DNA from: Limnanthes douglasii subsp. nivea
Lineage: Eukaryota; Streptophyta; Magnoliopsida; Brassicales; Limnanthaceae
Assembly (NCBI GenBank): GCA_036936605.1
Contig: JAUPFV010000002.1
Coordinates: 195,695,273 to 195,759,272 of the forward strand
Direction of reading: 5' to 3'
Length of the DNA stretch: 64,000 nucleotides
How positions within the stretch are numbered: position 1 is the first letter of the stretch; every line of letters begins with the position of its first letter. The notes beneath the pieces are model-generated. The model made no database searches. It saw only the letters and a program-made list of their open reading frames with translations, and was not told where the DNA came from. The translations under genes were made by a program, and so were the position numbers. Positions 44,990 to 56,276 of this stretch are shown piece by piece.

Positions 44990-46447
44990 GGTTACAATAT
45001 GAGGAATAGCAAACCCTTAATGTTGGATGAATTAAATTTTAATAATGAAAATAAGATATTGAGCTGTCATTAAAGTGTTGTGATTATGACCTCAAACTAA
45101 TAAAACCTAAACCATATGCTCTTACTCAGGAAAGTTCTTCTTAGGAAACAAAGAAGTATATAAACCGGGAACAGTTTAATCAGTTGTGATTGGCCTTCAT
45201 ACTGCAAGGGATACTAGCTGTGCTTTATAAGGTTGTCCTAAAGGATGTTACGAATGCCCTGGAGTTTTTCTCGGAAGTTGAGAAATCATTTGCCTAAAAT
45301 GATAAAGTAGAGATGCAAAGTCTTATAAATGAGACATATACCCGGAAGTACAATAGAAAATGTGATATCCGAGAGCATATTCTGAGGATATCTAAGACTG
45401 TAACCAAGTTAAATGCAATCAAGGTAGACATACCTGAAAATATATGGTAGGGTTCATTTTTTGATATCTTCATGTAAAATTTAAGCATTTTTAGTCCACC
45501 TAAAACTACATACGTGAAAAATGGACGATAAATGAATTGATTGCACACGTTGCACAAGAGGGGAAAAATCTAAAAAAAGAACAGTTTGAAGTGAACATTG
45601 TAGTTTCCAAGAAGGGTATATGAAAAAATGAAAGGGTGATAGCAAAATAATTGGCTATGGCCTGGCTAATAAGAAGAATCCTCAAGAATCGACGGTAGGT
45701 CGATGCTTATTCTGCAAAGAAAAAGAACACCTCAAGATGGAATATGAGAAAAACCTGATTTACTTGAAAAGTAAAGCTAATATCATGTCTTTGGTTGTTT
45801 CGAAATTTAATCTTTATTCCTGTGGAAAATAATACATGATGGGTTGATTCGACTACAAAGAATTTATATACTCTTTTGCAAGGTACACTAAAGATTCGGA
45901 GGCTAAGTAAGGATGAGAGGTCCATATTTACAGCTAATTGGAGATCGTGCAAAGTGTTGAATGTTTGCGATTTGAATTTAAAGATTAAAACAAGAAATAT
46001 ATTATTTGTAAATAATGTTATGTATGTTCATATATTTTGAATAAACTTTATTTCTTTTCCGGTTTTCGACATGTATGGTTATTCTTATATTTTGGGAAAG
46101 AATGGTTTACCTCTCTCTTATAACAAGAAGATTGTTGGTTATGATAGTTTGATAATGTACCATAAGTTATATTATCAGAAAATATTAATAATCATAATAT
46201 TTACGTGAATTGACAACTAGTAGTGAATAAGATTAATAAAACTAAAAAATTCATCTAAACTATGGCACAAAAGGTTAGGTCATATATATAAAGTAAGGAT
46301 GGATAAGCTTGTAGTTAAAGGTTTATTGAGTCCTTTTTATTACTCGGATTTTGGTACTTGTATCAAATGTATCAATGAGAAACATACCAAAACCAAAAGG
46401 GTAGGTGAAAGTAGATCTAACAAAGTCTTGGAATTGATTTATGTTTG
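44990..46447 (+). pseudogene. Copia-2 Gag, protease and integrase start
   Basis: Frameshifted but ordered. The Gag end REKWTINELIAHVAQEGKNL (about 45520-45580) matches copia Gag (..KEKWsInELi..c.qEE.rLk.e). After a Lys-rich tract, a zinc-knuckle remnant lies near 45700. WVDSTTKNLYTLLQ (about 45845-45890) occupies the protease site WviDSGAt.Hi, with the Gly of DSGA lost. LSKDERSIFTANWRSCKV follows. The integrase starts LWHKRLGHISKVRMDKLVVK at 46262-46321, with the HHCC zinc finger partly kept (DFGTCIKCINEKHTK). The frame stops at LELIYV, where Gypsy-2 begins. Confidence 0.87.
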
Positions 46448-46782
46448 ATAAGTTCGGATTATTCAGTCACAACCCCCTGTGTTATCCGGACAAGGGAAAT
46501 TCAGACTTAACTTGCCACTGAACTATCCGGATAGGACAAAAGTAAAGAAATAACTAAACACTTTTTGACTAAGCTATGTGCTAATCAGGTTAATAAGTAA
46601 ATGGGTCCTTAAACTTGACCTTGTTCCATACCTTGACCCGAAAGCCCATAGATCCTTAATTAAGGGTATAAATACCCCAACCACTTTCATTAATGAGGGT
46701 AATGAACATTTAATACAACAAAGCAGCTCAAATCTCTCACTACTAACGCTAGCATTCAAAACCAGCAGAAAGACCCGTTCGA
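46448..46782 (+). promoter_or_regulatory. Gypsy-2 5' LTR / promoter region
   Basis: LTR-like sequence with two TATCCGGA(C/T)A phrases, a TATA box TATAAATA at 46667-46674, and AACATTTAATACAACAAAGC before the shared 18-bp block. Gag starts at 46783. No clear primer-binding site between, so the LTR end is uncertain. Confidence 0.55.
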
Positions 46783-48201
46783 ATGGATCCAAACGAGCAA
46801 GCGATTCCCCCACCTATGGTGGAGGTGGTTGGGGAAAACAATGAATGTACCACCGAGGAACGAGATAAGTTGAGGGCTGAGATTGAGGCTTTAAGGGCCA
46901 TTAAAAAGGCAGAAATAGGTTTAAAGGAGAAGTTAAAGGCGTCAGCTATCCACCATACTAACAACCCTAGAGAGAATGATCCATCAGCAAAGACTCATTT
47001 AAGTACAATAAAGACCCATGTCAGTTCCAAGAAGTCTCACCGGTCGAAGCCGGTGGAAAGTTCAGATTCCGAGTCCTCCAGTAGCTCTTCAAAAGAGGCT
47101 GAGCTTGAAGAGTATTTGTAATCAAGCAGTGATGAAGGGAGGTCTAGGAAGAAGCAAAAGCTAGTTAAGAATTATTCAAGAAAGAGAGATAGGCATGGGC
47201 GACTTAAGAGACATTTGGGCAACGGGTCATCTCATAGCCATAGTCACAAGTATGTGGATCAGTTGTTGATTGATCCTTTTGATTTCCATGATGAACCAGG
47301 TATTTTTCCAACATCAAATTAAGACACAGTCTTTAGTCGTAGCAGGAATTGGAGACAATCACCATTGTCTGCCAAGATTCTGTCCGGAAACCTCCCCAAA
47401 ATGTTTGATAGTACTAAAATGGAGAAGTACGATGGAAGTAAAGATCCAGACAATCATCTGGAGCAGTTCAAGAACTTCATGATGAATTTTGATGACGATG
47501 ACAAACTTCTATGTAGGGCCTTTTCCCAATTCTTTACGGGAAATTCTCTGAAATGGTAGAACAGTTTGCCTCAGGGTTGTATCAGAAACTTTGACACATT
47601 GTGGGTTGCGTTCCGAAGATAGTTTGTGGGGAATAAAAGATGTTAAGGGAAATTAAGATACTATCATCCATTTTTCCAAGAACCAAATGAGTCATTAAAA
47701 GACTATATAAGTCGGTTCGTAAATACCAAGAACGGGTTAGCTGATTACTTTGAGCAAGTAGCAATAACTTCTTTAAGACACGGGTTAAACCCTAGGAATC
47801 TAGCTGATTCAGTGACAAGAAAGAAGGCCATGACCTGGGGTGGTTTGTTAAACCAGGTGGGAAAGCAAATCAACGTGGATAAAACTAAGAAGACTAGGGT
47901 ACACAGACAGGTGAGGTCTACCCCAGCAGCTCCAAACCAAAACCAGTCCCGATACAAGGCCAAAGAAACCGAACAGGGGTCCAACACGACCATACAGACT
48001 CAATCCCACCCAAATCCAGCTCAGAGTCAGCAATCCAGAAATAAACGAGGTCCTTGGGTCCAACCGGAGTGTTTTACAGATTTAAAAGAAAATGTGCCAA
48101 CTATTTATGATAAGACTAAAGATGAGGTTTATTTTTGGAAGCCAACAACACTTCAATCTCCCATGGAAAGTCGTAATACTTCCTTTTGCCAGCCATCATG
48201 A
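46783..48201 (+). pseudogene. Gypsy-2 Gag
   Basis: The ATG at 46783 (MDPNEQAIPPPMVEV) opens one frame that continues to 48201 through five in-frame stops (47119, 47320, 47557, 47617, 47642). N-terminal: a helical RDKLRAEIEALRAIKKAEIG stretch and a Ser-rich patch. Core: AKILSGNLPKMFDSTKMEKY, SKDPDNHLEQFKNFMM, DDKLLCRAFSQFFTGNSLKW, PNESLKDYISRF. A +1 shift near 48160 leads to frame 48163-48649 with HHDIGHNTEDYITLMQEVKN and RGKLGAYVKRRN, the usual Tat zinc-motif region with the Cys pair lost. Confidence 0.88.
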
Positions 48202-48609
48202 TATTGGCCATAACACCGAAGACTACATAACTTTAATGCAAGAGGTGAAAAATCGCATCGAAAGAGGCAAGTTGGGTGCCTACGTCAAAAGAAGAAATGG
48301 GAAAAGGCCTGACAATGCTCCCCGAACAGGCCTTACGAACAACGCAGAAACATCGGCTCCGGAGGGGGCAATGGTGATCCATGAAATATTTGATGTGGAT
48401 TCAGAGTATTTGGAACCTAACCCAACTCGCAATAAGGTGGGGGTCATAACAGAACAGGTCAAAATGGTGTCCGGACTCATTAGTTTCTTTGAGTCACTTA
48501 CCATTTTTGGAGAGGACACCATGACAACACCCACTCCTTCATCGAGGAAAAGGCACGTTCATAATCTAGCTACTCAGTTGGAAGGGGCATGTGTTCATAC
48601 CAGTCCTAA

Positions 48610-49060
48610 ACTCATTTTTCATTTATTGTCTTTGATGAGGATGATCTAAAGGATATTGTTGGGCCTCATGAGGATGCTGTGGTGATAGGAGCATCTATTG
48701 GGGGTAATGATATCAGACGGATTTTTATTGACACTGGGAGGTCAGCCAACATTTTCTTTCTAAGTTCTTATAAGCAGATGAAAAATCCGGTCGTTATTCA
48801 ATGGTCAAACAGGATCATTGTGGGCTTTACAGGGAACTCTGCGGATGTAATCGGGGAATTTGAAGAGGAGGTGCTGCTGGGCAAGGGGCCCTTCAAGAAG
48901 CTGGTCAGGGTGTTATTTGTTGTGGTGGACTACCCCACATGCTACAATGCAATCTTTGGGAGGTCCTGTCTCTCTAGGATGCATGTTGTAGCCTCAACAA
49001 TCCATCAATGTTTGAAGTATGTGGTTAGAGGACAAAGTGGGAGTTTTCCGAAGTAGCCAA
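48610..49060 (+). pseudogene. Gypsy-2 aspartic protease
   Basis: DEDDLKDIVGPHEDAVVIGA, then IFIDTGRSANIFFLSSYKQM at 48721-48780: the active-site motif DTGSSA is DTGRSA, with the catalytic Asp kept. It continues VLFVVVDYPTCYNAIFGRSC and STIHQCLKYVV, the standard protease end. This domain is open from 48679 to 49056. Confidence 0.88.
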
Positions 49061-49190
49061 AAGATAGCAAGGGAATGTTATGCAACTGCGCTTGCTCTTA
49101 AAAATTTAGGAGCAGTCCGGGCTAATAAAGATTAGCAGAGTTGAAACCCACTCTCTGGCTGAAGGTAGGAGTGTTAAAATTGGCTCCAAG

Positions 49191-49920
49191 ATGGCACTAG
49201 AGTTGAAGATAAAGTTGTTTTCCTTTTTGGAAGATCACCAACATGTTTTTGTTTGGTGTAATGCTGATGTGACTGGAGTGCCTGCAAGTGTTATATCGCA
49301 CAAGCTGTCCATCCGGAGTGATGTTGCACTTGTTGTGCAAAAAAGGAGAGCTTTTTTAAGGAAAAAGCTGATGTAATAGTCCAAGAAGTCGATCGGCTTA
49401 CCAAGATGGGGTACATAAAGGAGTGTCAGTATCCTTTATGGACTACCAATCCAGTGTTAGTTAAGAAAAAGATTGGGAAATGGCGTATGTGTATCAATTT
49501 ACTAACCTTAATAGAGCTTGCCTAAAATATCTCTATCTAGTTCCTCAGATAGATCCGTTGGTGGACTCGACATCTGGAAACAAGTTATTGTCTTTCATGG
49601 ATGCCTTCTCTGGGTACAACCGGATACAGGTGGATCCGAAAGACCAAGATTACACTACCTTTGTTACAGATATGGGTCTTCATTGTTACAAGGTGATGCC
49701 TTTTGGGTTGAATAATGCTGGGGCTAGTTATCAGAAGTTGGTGAACAAAGCAGTTGCTGATCAGATTGGAAGAAATATGGAAATATACATTGATGATATG
49801 ATGGTTAAAATTTTGCAAGAAGAATTGCACCTAACTGATCTTCAAGAAACTTTTGCCAACTTGACAAAGGTTAATTTAAAGTTGAATCTAGAAAAATGTG
49901 TGTTTAGGGTGCAGTCCTGA
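49191..49920 (+). pseudogene. Gypsy-2 reverse transcriptase
   Basis: The N-terminal part (49191-49376) covers LFSFLEDHQHVFVWCNADVT. After a frameshift: LTKMGYIKECQYPLW, NPVLVKKKIGKWRM. From 49480: PQIDPLVDSTSGNKLLSFMD and AFSGYNRIQVDPKDQDYTTF (motif A, with the Asp of MDAFSGYNQI kept), MPFGLNNAGASYQKLVNKAV, and EIYIDDMMVK (YIDD box intact at about 49785). It ends at LEKCVF.VQS, stop 49918-49920. The catalytic motifs are intact; frameshifts at about 49376 and 49480 disable it. Confidence 0.9.
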
Positions 49921-50600
49921 AAGTTTTTGGGTTATGTGATAAGTGAAAAAGGGATACAACCTGATCCGGACTAGCTCGATGCTCTATTAAAAACTGACTC
50001 CCCTCGAATATTAAAGAAGTACAAAGGTTGACAGGAAGATTGGCTGCTTTGAATCGTTTCATTTTATGTCTTCAAACAAATGTGCCCCGTTCTTTCATAC
50101 CTTGAAAGGTGCTAAAAACTTTAACTGGTCTCCACAATGCAGTCATGCTTTTGATGAAATAAAGAAGCACTTGTCTTAACCAAACCCCTTTTTAAGCTTA
50201 TTGAAGGAGAAATACTTTATGTATACTTGGCTGGGTCAGAATATGCTATAAGTGCAGTGTTGGTAAAAGAGGTGGACAATTATCCTCGTCCGGTGCACTA
50301 CATCAGCAATAGTCTAATAGATGCTGAGAATAGGTATCTAAAGCTTGAAAAGCTGGCACCAGCCTTAGTGATTGCTGCCAGAAAAATGAGGTCGTATTTT
50401 CAGTCTCATTCCATCATCATCCGAAAATCTTTTCCACTAAAGAATGTTCTTCAGAAAGCATACATATAAAGCAGGATGACAAAGTGGTCAGTGGAGCTGG
50501 GTGATTATGACATTGATTTTCCCCACAAACTGCTATCAAAGCTCAATCTGTTGCTGATTTCTTGGTAGAGTTTCATTCGAACAGAAGTTCTAAACAAACT
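49921..50600 (+). pseudogene. Gypsy-2 RNase H domain
   Basis: KFLGYVISEKGIQPDPD leads in. LTGRLAALNRFILCLQTNVP follows near 50030. The open stretch 50227-50469 reads SEYAISAVLVKEVDNYPRPV, HYISNSLIDAENRYLKLEKL and APALVIAARKMRSYFQSHSI, the gypsy RNase H. A degraded stretch then gives KWSVELGDYDIDF, the tail just before the aRNH. Confidence 0.87.
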
Positions 50601-50619
50601 TCAGAGGAAAAAACTAAAA

Positions 50620-51990
50620 AAAAGGTGGGTTATCCGGATAGATGGTGGATCAAGCACAATAGGTTGTGGGGTTGGAATTTGCTTAACCTCTCCATATGGT
50701 AATAAACTATACCAGGCTATATGCTTTGCGTTCATGGCCTCTAACAATGAGTCTAAATATGAAGCAACTATAGCTGGTCTTAAGTTAGCCTTTCTATGTG
50801 GGGCTAAAAGAGTTAGATTGATGAGTGATTCTCAGCTTCTTATCCACCATGCTCAAGGTCAGTCTGAGGCTAAGAAGGAACAACTGATCAAATACTTATT
50901 CTTCTTTAAAGAGGTTGCAACCAAATTTAAAAATGTTTGCTTTGAGCATATTCATAGATCGGAAAATACGCTGACGGATTCCTTAGCAACCATAACATAC
51001 TCTGATTCCTACCCTTGGATTCATATACAGGAATGCCCATCTATACAATCAGATCAGAACAAAAAAGAGGAGGAAAGTTTCAGTATACAGGTAGTTCAAC
51101 CTAAAGATTGGAGATTTCCCCTTCTTCAATATATCTTTGATGGGATTTTGCCTCCGGAGAAAGTTGTGGCAAGGAAAAGGAAACACAAGGCTCGTGGTTT
51201 TTTTATCATAAGAGATGTTCTTTACAAAAAATCTTTCAGCAGACCTCTCTTGCATTGGTTGGAGGCTGAAGAATCCCAAATCGTTTTATCTGAACTACAT
51301 GATGGAGAGGGATCAATACATTGTGGTTACAGAGCTCTATTCCATAGGGTTTTATTGGCCGGATACTATTGGCCATCAATAATAGCGGATGCTAAGGAAT
51401 TGGTGAATAAGTGTGATCCATGCCAAAGGTATGGTAGCGAAATGCATATCCCAACAGTACATATGAAGTCTATTTCGGAGCCAATACATTTTGCTCGTTG
51501 GGGATTGAATATAGTTGGGCCTCTACCAATGGCGTCCTGGTGGTGCAGAACTATTATTGTAGCCATTGACTATTTCTCAAAGTGGATAGAAGTCGCTCCC
51601 CTGGCAGGAACCACTTCAAAAGCTGTTGTAAAATTTATCTTGTCTAACATCTGTTGCATATTTGGGGTTCCACAAAAGATAACCACAGATAACGGGCCAC
51701 AATTTTATAACAAGGATATAGAGAGTTTTTGTGCCTCTAAGGGCATACAATATTGCTTCTCTTCTCATTTCCACCCACAACCAAATGGTCAAGTTGAAGT
51801 GGCAAACACAACCATTTTTTACAGTTTAAAAAAGAATTTAGAAGGGGCTACTGAGAAGTGGCCAAGCTATATGCAAGAAGTCCTGTGGGCATACCAAACT
51901 ACCCCTAGGGCTGCTACTCAGGAATCTCCTTTTGCCTTGGTGTATGGGATGAATGTAATTACTCCTATAGAAGCAACCCTACTATCATAA
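50620..51990 (+). pseudogene. Gypsy-2 archaeal-type RNase H and integrase (longest open frame)
   Basis: One open frame of about 455 codons, the longest in the window (first ATG at 50734, but homology starts near 50620). aRNH: RIDGGSSTIGCGVGICLTSP (catalytic DGGS), NNESKYEATIAGLKLAFLCG (Glu kept), LMSDSQLLIHHAQG (Asp kept), then IHRSENTLTDSLATITY. Linker and H2C2 finger: SELHDGEGSIHCGYRALFHR, ELVNKCDPCQRYG. Integrase core: IVAIDYFSKWIEVAPLAG, ITTDNGPQFYNKDIESFCAS and HPQPNGQVEVANTTIF, so the DDE triad looks complete. The frame ends MNVITPIEATLLS. Marked pseudogene because it is only a piece of a broken polyprotein. Confidence 0.93.
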
Positions 51991-52040
51991 AGGGTCCACA
52001 ACTATTCCAAACAAGCCAATGAGATGGTAATTAAGAGCAG

Positions 52041-52328
52041 TTGGACTTAATAGAAGAAAGAAGGGTTAAAGCTCATCTTAGAACAACCCACTATCAAGGC
52101 TTGATGAGGAGAAAATTTGCTTCCAAGATCAAGAGAAGGGATTTTCGACCGGGAGATAAAGTTTTGAGAAAGATTTTCTTGCACACTAAGGAAAAGAAAT
52201 TTGACAAGTTGGCTCCAAACTGGGAAGGCCCTTATGAGGTATCCGGAAAGCTTAGGCTTCAAGACAAAGATGTAAGAATTTTGAACCACCCATGGATTAT
52301 TGAACACCTTATGTTATATCTAGAATAA
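52041..52328 (+). pseudogene. Gypsy-2 integrase C-terminal tail
   Basis: After a frameshift at about 51990-52040: MDLIEERRVKAHLRTTHYQG, FASKIKRRDFRPGDKVLRKI and DKLAPNWEGPYEVSGKL, the GPY/F-type C-terminal module of gypsy integrase, ending HPWIIEHLMLYLE. The GPY motif is intact. Confidence 0.88.
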
Positions 52329-52329
52329 A

Positions 52330-52899
52330 AGTTGTGTAAATATTTACTTGTTTAAAGTCAATGTAAATATTAGGGGGCATACTCTTTCCTACCCTAGTGG
52401 CGCGGGGAGGTTTTAATGAGGTGTCAGGTTTTTCAATAAAATATGATGCCTTCTTAAAACGTTCGATGTGGTTTGGATACAATTATTTGAAAGTCATCAA
52501 TTTAATGCTATGGATCTTTGACAGATCGGATTAATCTGGTTGAATGATGACCATTAAATACATGTCATCAGAGATATTAAACACTCTCACTTGAAATACT
52601 TTTGAAATAATTGAGGCTGTTTAAACATTAGCTGTTAAAATTAAAAAGATGCATGAAACATAACAAAATTTGATAGATAAGCATATCCGGGTGTAAACCG
52701 GATAACATTACCAAAGTATAAAATATGCCTTGGCCATCCAATGATTTTAAATGTTTTGAAAGACTTATTTGGACTCGAACCGGATACTATTACAAAAATA
52801 TCTTAGCCATCCAAGGACTTTAGTAGTTCACAAATTAAGAAAACATAAAAGATATTTAAAACCCTAGTATTTATTCCCTTCAGATGTTCCTGTATCACC
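52330..52899. other. Gypsy-2 spacer between integrase and antisense ORF
   Basis: Contains TAGGGGGCATACTCTTTC at about 52370 and two copies of a phrase with GAACCGGATA / TAAACCGGATAACATTAC followed by GCCATCCAA (about 52690-52820). No gene. Confidence 0.6.
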
Positions 52900-55880
52900 T
52901 CATTTCTTGAGACCTCTGAGTTTGGCACTTGAACTCTCACCGGTTCCTTCCTCTTCATCAGTAGTAGAGTCTATTCCACTGCTATAGTTGTGTTTATCAC
53001 CAGCAACCATGGTATGGAACGGGATGTCTTCATACTCCACATATTTCCATAAAGGACCAAAAGTCTTCTTTGGAAATGTTTCATGGAAAAGCAGCACCAT
53101 GTCAGACTTCATCTCAGCATACCTTGCTTCCAAGGAGTCTATCGCCTCGTTGGTGTATTTATCAATGCTGGCCGGAATTTTCTGTTCTTGCTGCTTCTCC
53201 AAGTCTTCTTTCTCCCTGGTTACCTTATACACCGCGTCTTCTAGGGAAGTCTTCTCACCGGTCAAAGTCTGGATGGCACCATCTTTGGTCTTCAGGTTCT
53301 CTCTTAATGTTGAAAGATCTTTCTCCAAACCAGAGCACTTAGTTTGGAGCTTAGTACTATCCTTCTTTGAAGTGGCCAGCTTGGTCGATAAATCTTCCTT
53401 GTCCTTCCTCAATGCTTCAAGCTCTTTCTTCAATTCCTCTATGCTCTGATTAGCATTGAGGAGGTTGGTTGACATAGACTCCTTGTCAGTATTGAGGGTG
53501 TTGATAAGGGTGGACTGGTTTTTCACTTGCCTCTCCAAATCAAACACTGGTTGAATGTGACACAAGAGGGAATAAGCCACCACATCATTCTCTTTGGAGA
53601 CAGCATAGGAATTGCTATTGTAAGTCACCATATTAGAAGACCTTGAAGGACGGAGGGGACAACAAAGTCATCTTTCTCAGATTCGTTGAAGTAAAGATCA
53701 ATGTCTTTGAGGGCACTAATGTCTACTTCATCAATCCCTCCTCCGGTACCTTCTCCGGATTGCAGACCGGTGGGAATCTTCTCTGCCAAGGTGGGGTCAG
53801 TTGGGTCTGATGGAGGTAGAAGCTCCGAAGGGGAAATAATTATTTATTCCCCTAAGGTGACCTTTTTCTTCTTGACAGCTGTTTTATCACTGCTTGCTCC
53901 CTATTTTCGGTTCTTTTTGGTAGGGCTTAATGGATTTTGTGGTTCTCTAGCCTCCTTAACTGTCTCATCTTCAACTACCTTGAGCAAGGTAGCATCGATC
54001 CCTCATTGGTTCCCCGAATCGATCTCCTCTGTGGCTGCATGAACTGTTTCTGTTGCAGTTTTCTTCTTCTTTCCCTTCATCTTGCTGGGAGCCTTGGCTC
54101 TAGAGGGCAAGACTAGTTTACCATCTTTCTCTTCTATCCATTTAAGAATGACACCTGGAGGAGGGGGTGTGGTCAGTTCTTCCCATGTTAGATCTCTCCG
54201 ACCTGTGGTATTCCACATAAGGGATCTCACCATATTTCCTGAGGTAAAGAAGTTGTGCAAGGCATTCCCCCAACGCTCTGCAACCCATGCATTCAGTTTG
54301 GCACATATAGTCTACCCCTCCTCCATATATCTGGTATACTCCTTCGGCAACAGCGAAAAAGAAGTAATAAATAATTGAGGAGTGGAATATTTGTGAAGTG
54401 AAAAGAAGAACATGAAAAACAAAATTGAAAAGCTTACCCGTAATCTTCTATCTACTATTTAGCATACTAGGGTTGGTTTTGGCTTTGATTTTCCTCTCAT
54501 TTTCCCACGACCCACTGATAAATAAGAACTGAGTTCTCCAATTCTTCTCCTATTCCAGTAAATTGTCTACCACTTTGAAGTCATTTCCTATGTTGTGATG
54601 GTAGAATGAGATGTGGTGATTCTTGCATAGACTTGCCACAACGACAAATTGCTCCATAGGGAGAGGGATGTTGGACAAACTTGATGCCATTATGCAAGAA
54701 AGAAGAGAGTACCAAGCATTTGGACTCAATTGGCTTGGGCAAAGCTTTACCAGGTGGAAGTACCTGACGATCTCTGGGTCTAAGGGGAACCTGAGCCCCC
54801 AGCTTAGCAGTTCGGTGAAGATGACCACTCCAATAAGTTTACAATCCATCGGAGTCTCTGGAGTGATAGGAATCCTCACCTTCACTGACTCTGGGATCCC
54901 CTACTTTGTCCGGATCCGACCCAACTCGGCAGTATGAGTATAGACATAATTTATGTTTTACATGGCCAACAAATATTTAACGTTGACATTCGTAAAGCAA
55001 GGCCCTACCTTTCCCTCCAAGAATTCCGGGAGATCTGGATGAGCCACACCAACTTTTACTTTTCCTTTGCCTTTCATGTCAGAGACAATATCCCAGTTTG
55101 TCTTGAGGGTTCAGTTTCGAAGGGGGCGTCTTCAATGCTATCCTCCATCACTTCTTCCATCACTGTGAAAGGTCTATCACTTGTTGTAGATGGGAGGGGA
55201 ACAGTTTCTGATACCAAAGGCTCTCTGGATGAATGGGAGCCAGTTGTTTCCAAAGGCCTGATATCCGGTTCAGGCTGAGCTCCGGAGGACTTAGCTTGTG
55301 AGGCTGCCTTGAATGCCTCTGATCCATAGGGCTTATCTTGTGGGGCTCTTATAGACACCTCTGATCTGGAGGGTTTATCTTTGGATGTTGCTTTGGAGGC
55401 CTACAATTTGAATGGTTTTGACAGTAAGGCAGTTGCTTGGGCCTTCACTAGACGAGTTCTCCGGTGTAGAGTTAATTTTTCTGGAGACTTTTCAATATCT
55501 GAGCCCATGGCTATGAAAGGGGAGGTTTTTCTAACACTCGATACTGCCTTTTCCTAGGTAGTGGAGGGTTGAGACTCCTGAACAGAAGAGCCTGATGGAA
55601 TTGGTGAGAGGCTTGGTTTGAAAAACTGTTTAGGTTTTGGGTTTCTGGTGGAGGATGACCCGTGGTCAGTTTCCGGGGGCGGTTCACCAAACTTTTCGCT
55701 TGGGGAGACCGGGAGACCAACACCGATACGTTTCTCCTTTTTGACTTTCCTTCATTTCTCTAAGTCAGACAAGTTCAACCAACCGCCTTTTACGAAAGCG
55801 TTTCTAGTCGTGAACATAAAACTATCCATGCACAAGTTTGAAAGAAAGGGTGGAAAGCTATCTAAAGGGTTTTTTGAGTG
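52900..55880 (-). pseudogene. Antisense extra ORF of Gypsy-2 (PF04195-like domain plus coiled coil)
   Basis: Runs opposite to the pol genes. N-terminal Pro/Ser/Glu-rich pieces lie at 55723-55511 and 55358-55074. The PF04195-like domain is at 54885-54550: IPITPETPMDCKLIGVVIFT, LRFPLDPEIVRYFHLVKLCP, SQLSPNAWYSLLSCIMASSL, then FISGSWENERK near 54530. A basic linker (54260-54003) follows: WNTTGRRDLTWEELTTPPPP, APSKMKGKKKKT. The C-terminal open stretch 53631-52900 (243 codons) is a long coiled coil (LNANQSIEELKKELEALRKD, LEKDLSTLRENLKTKDGA) ending in an acidic, Ser-rich tail. The spaces between pieces could be introns or decay. Same domain order as the antisense ORF of Gypsy-1. Function unknown. 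Confidence 0.78.
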
Positions 55881-56250
55881 ATGAAGATAATGAAACGGTA
55901 AAAAAAAGATTTATATATTAGTGAAAAAAGGTAACTAATACCTAGGTTGAGATGAAGAGGTTTTGCAATGATTAACGACGAAAAATTAAATGCATGGGCT
56001 ACTTTCTAGGTTTAGTGGGAATGCCAATCTAGGTAAAAAACGTATGGTAGGTCGAATCAGATTGTGACACGTATCCCACGATCCAAAGAAAGACTCTTAG
56101 AATTCTGGGAAAAAGTCAAATCTCTCACTACTAAACACCCAAAACATTTAATACCCAAAACACTTTACAAAATTACCCTCAATCCAAAATAAACCTCACA
56201 AAATGTTGATATTTATGGACCGTTTCAAAATAAATCATGGAATGGAAAGC
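55881..56250. other. Gypsy-2 3' end and remnant LTR
   Basis: AT-rich. Contains the 18-bp block CAAATCTCTCACTACTAA (56117-56134) shared with the 5' region at 46729-46746, and AACATTTAATAC nearby in both. A (TA)n run lies at 56253-56272, at the junction with Copia-2. Otherwise no match to the 5' LTR, so most of the 3' LTR is lost. Confidence 0.5.
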
Positions 56251-56276
56251 GATATTATATATATATATATATTATA

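Larger units (their letters stand above)
46448..56250 (+). mobile_element. Ty3/gypsy retrotransposon, Tat lineage (Gypsy-2), nested in Copia-2
   Basis: Order on the plus strand: LTR-like promoter region (46448-46782), Gag, protease, RT, RNase H, aRNH, integrase, then an extra ORF on the minus strand (52900-55510). It interrupts Copia-2 integrase. The 3' LTR is largely lost: only an 18-bp match (CAAATCTCTCACTACTAA, 56117-56134) to the 5' region (46729-46746) and its surroundings remain. Exact ends and target duplication could not be set. It is better preserved than Gypsy-1. Confidence 0.85.

Noticed and set aside
52988..53449. Plus-strand open frame of 153 codons in the Gypsy-2 3' region
   Set aside because: It is the complement of the coiled-coil part of the antisense ORF; the Ser/Phe-rich translation is typical of a shadow frame.
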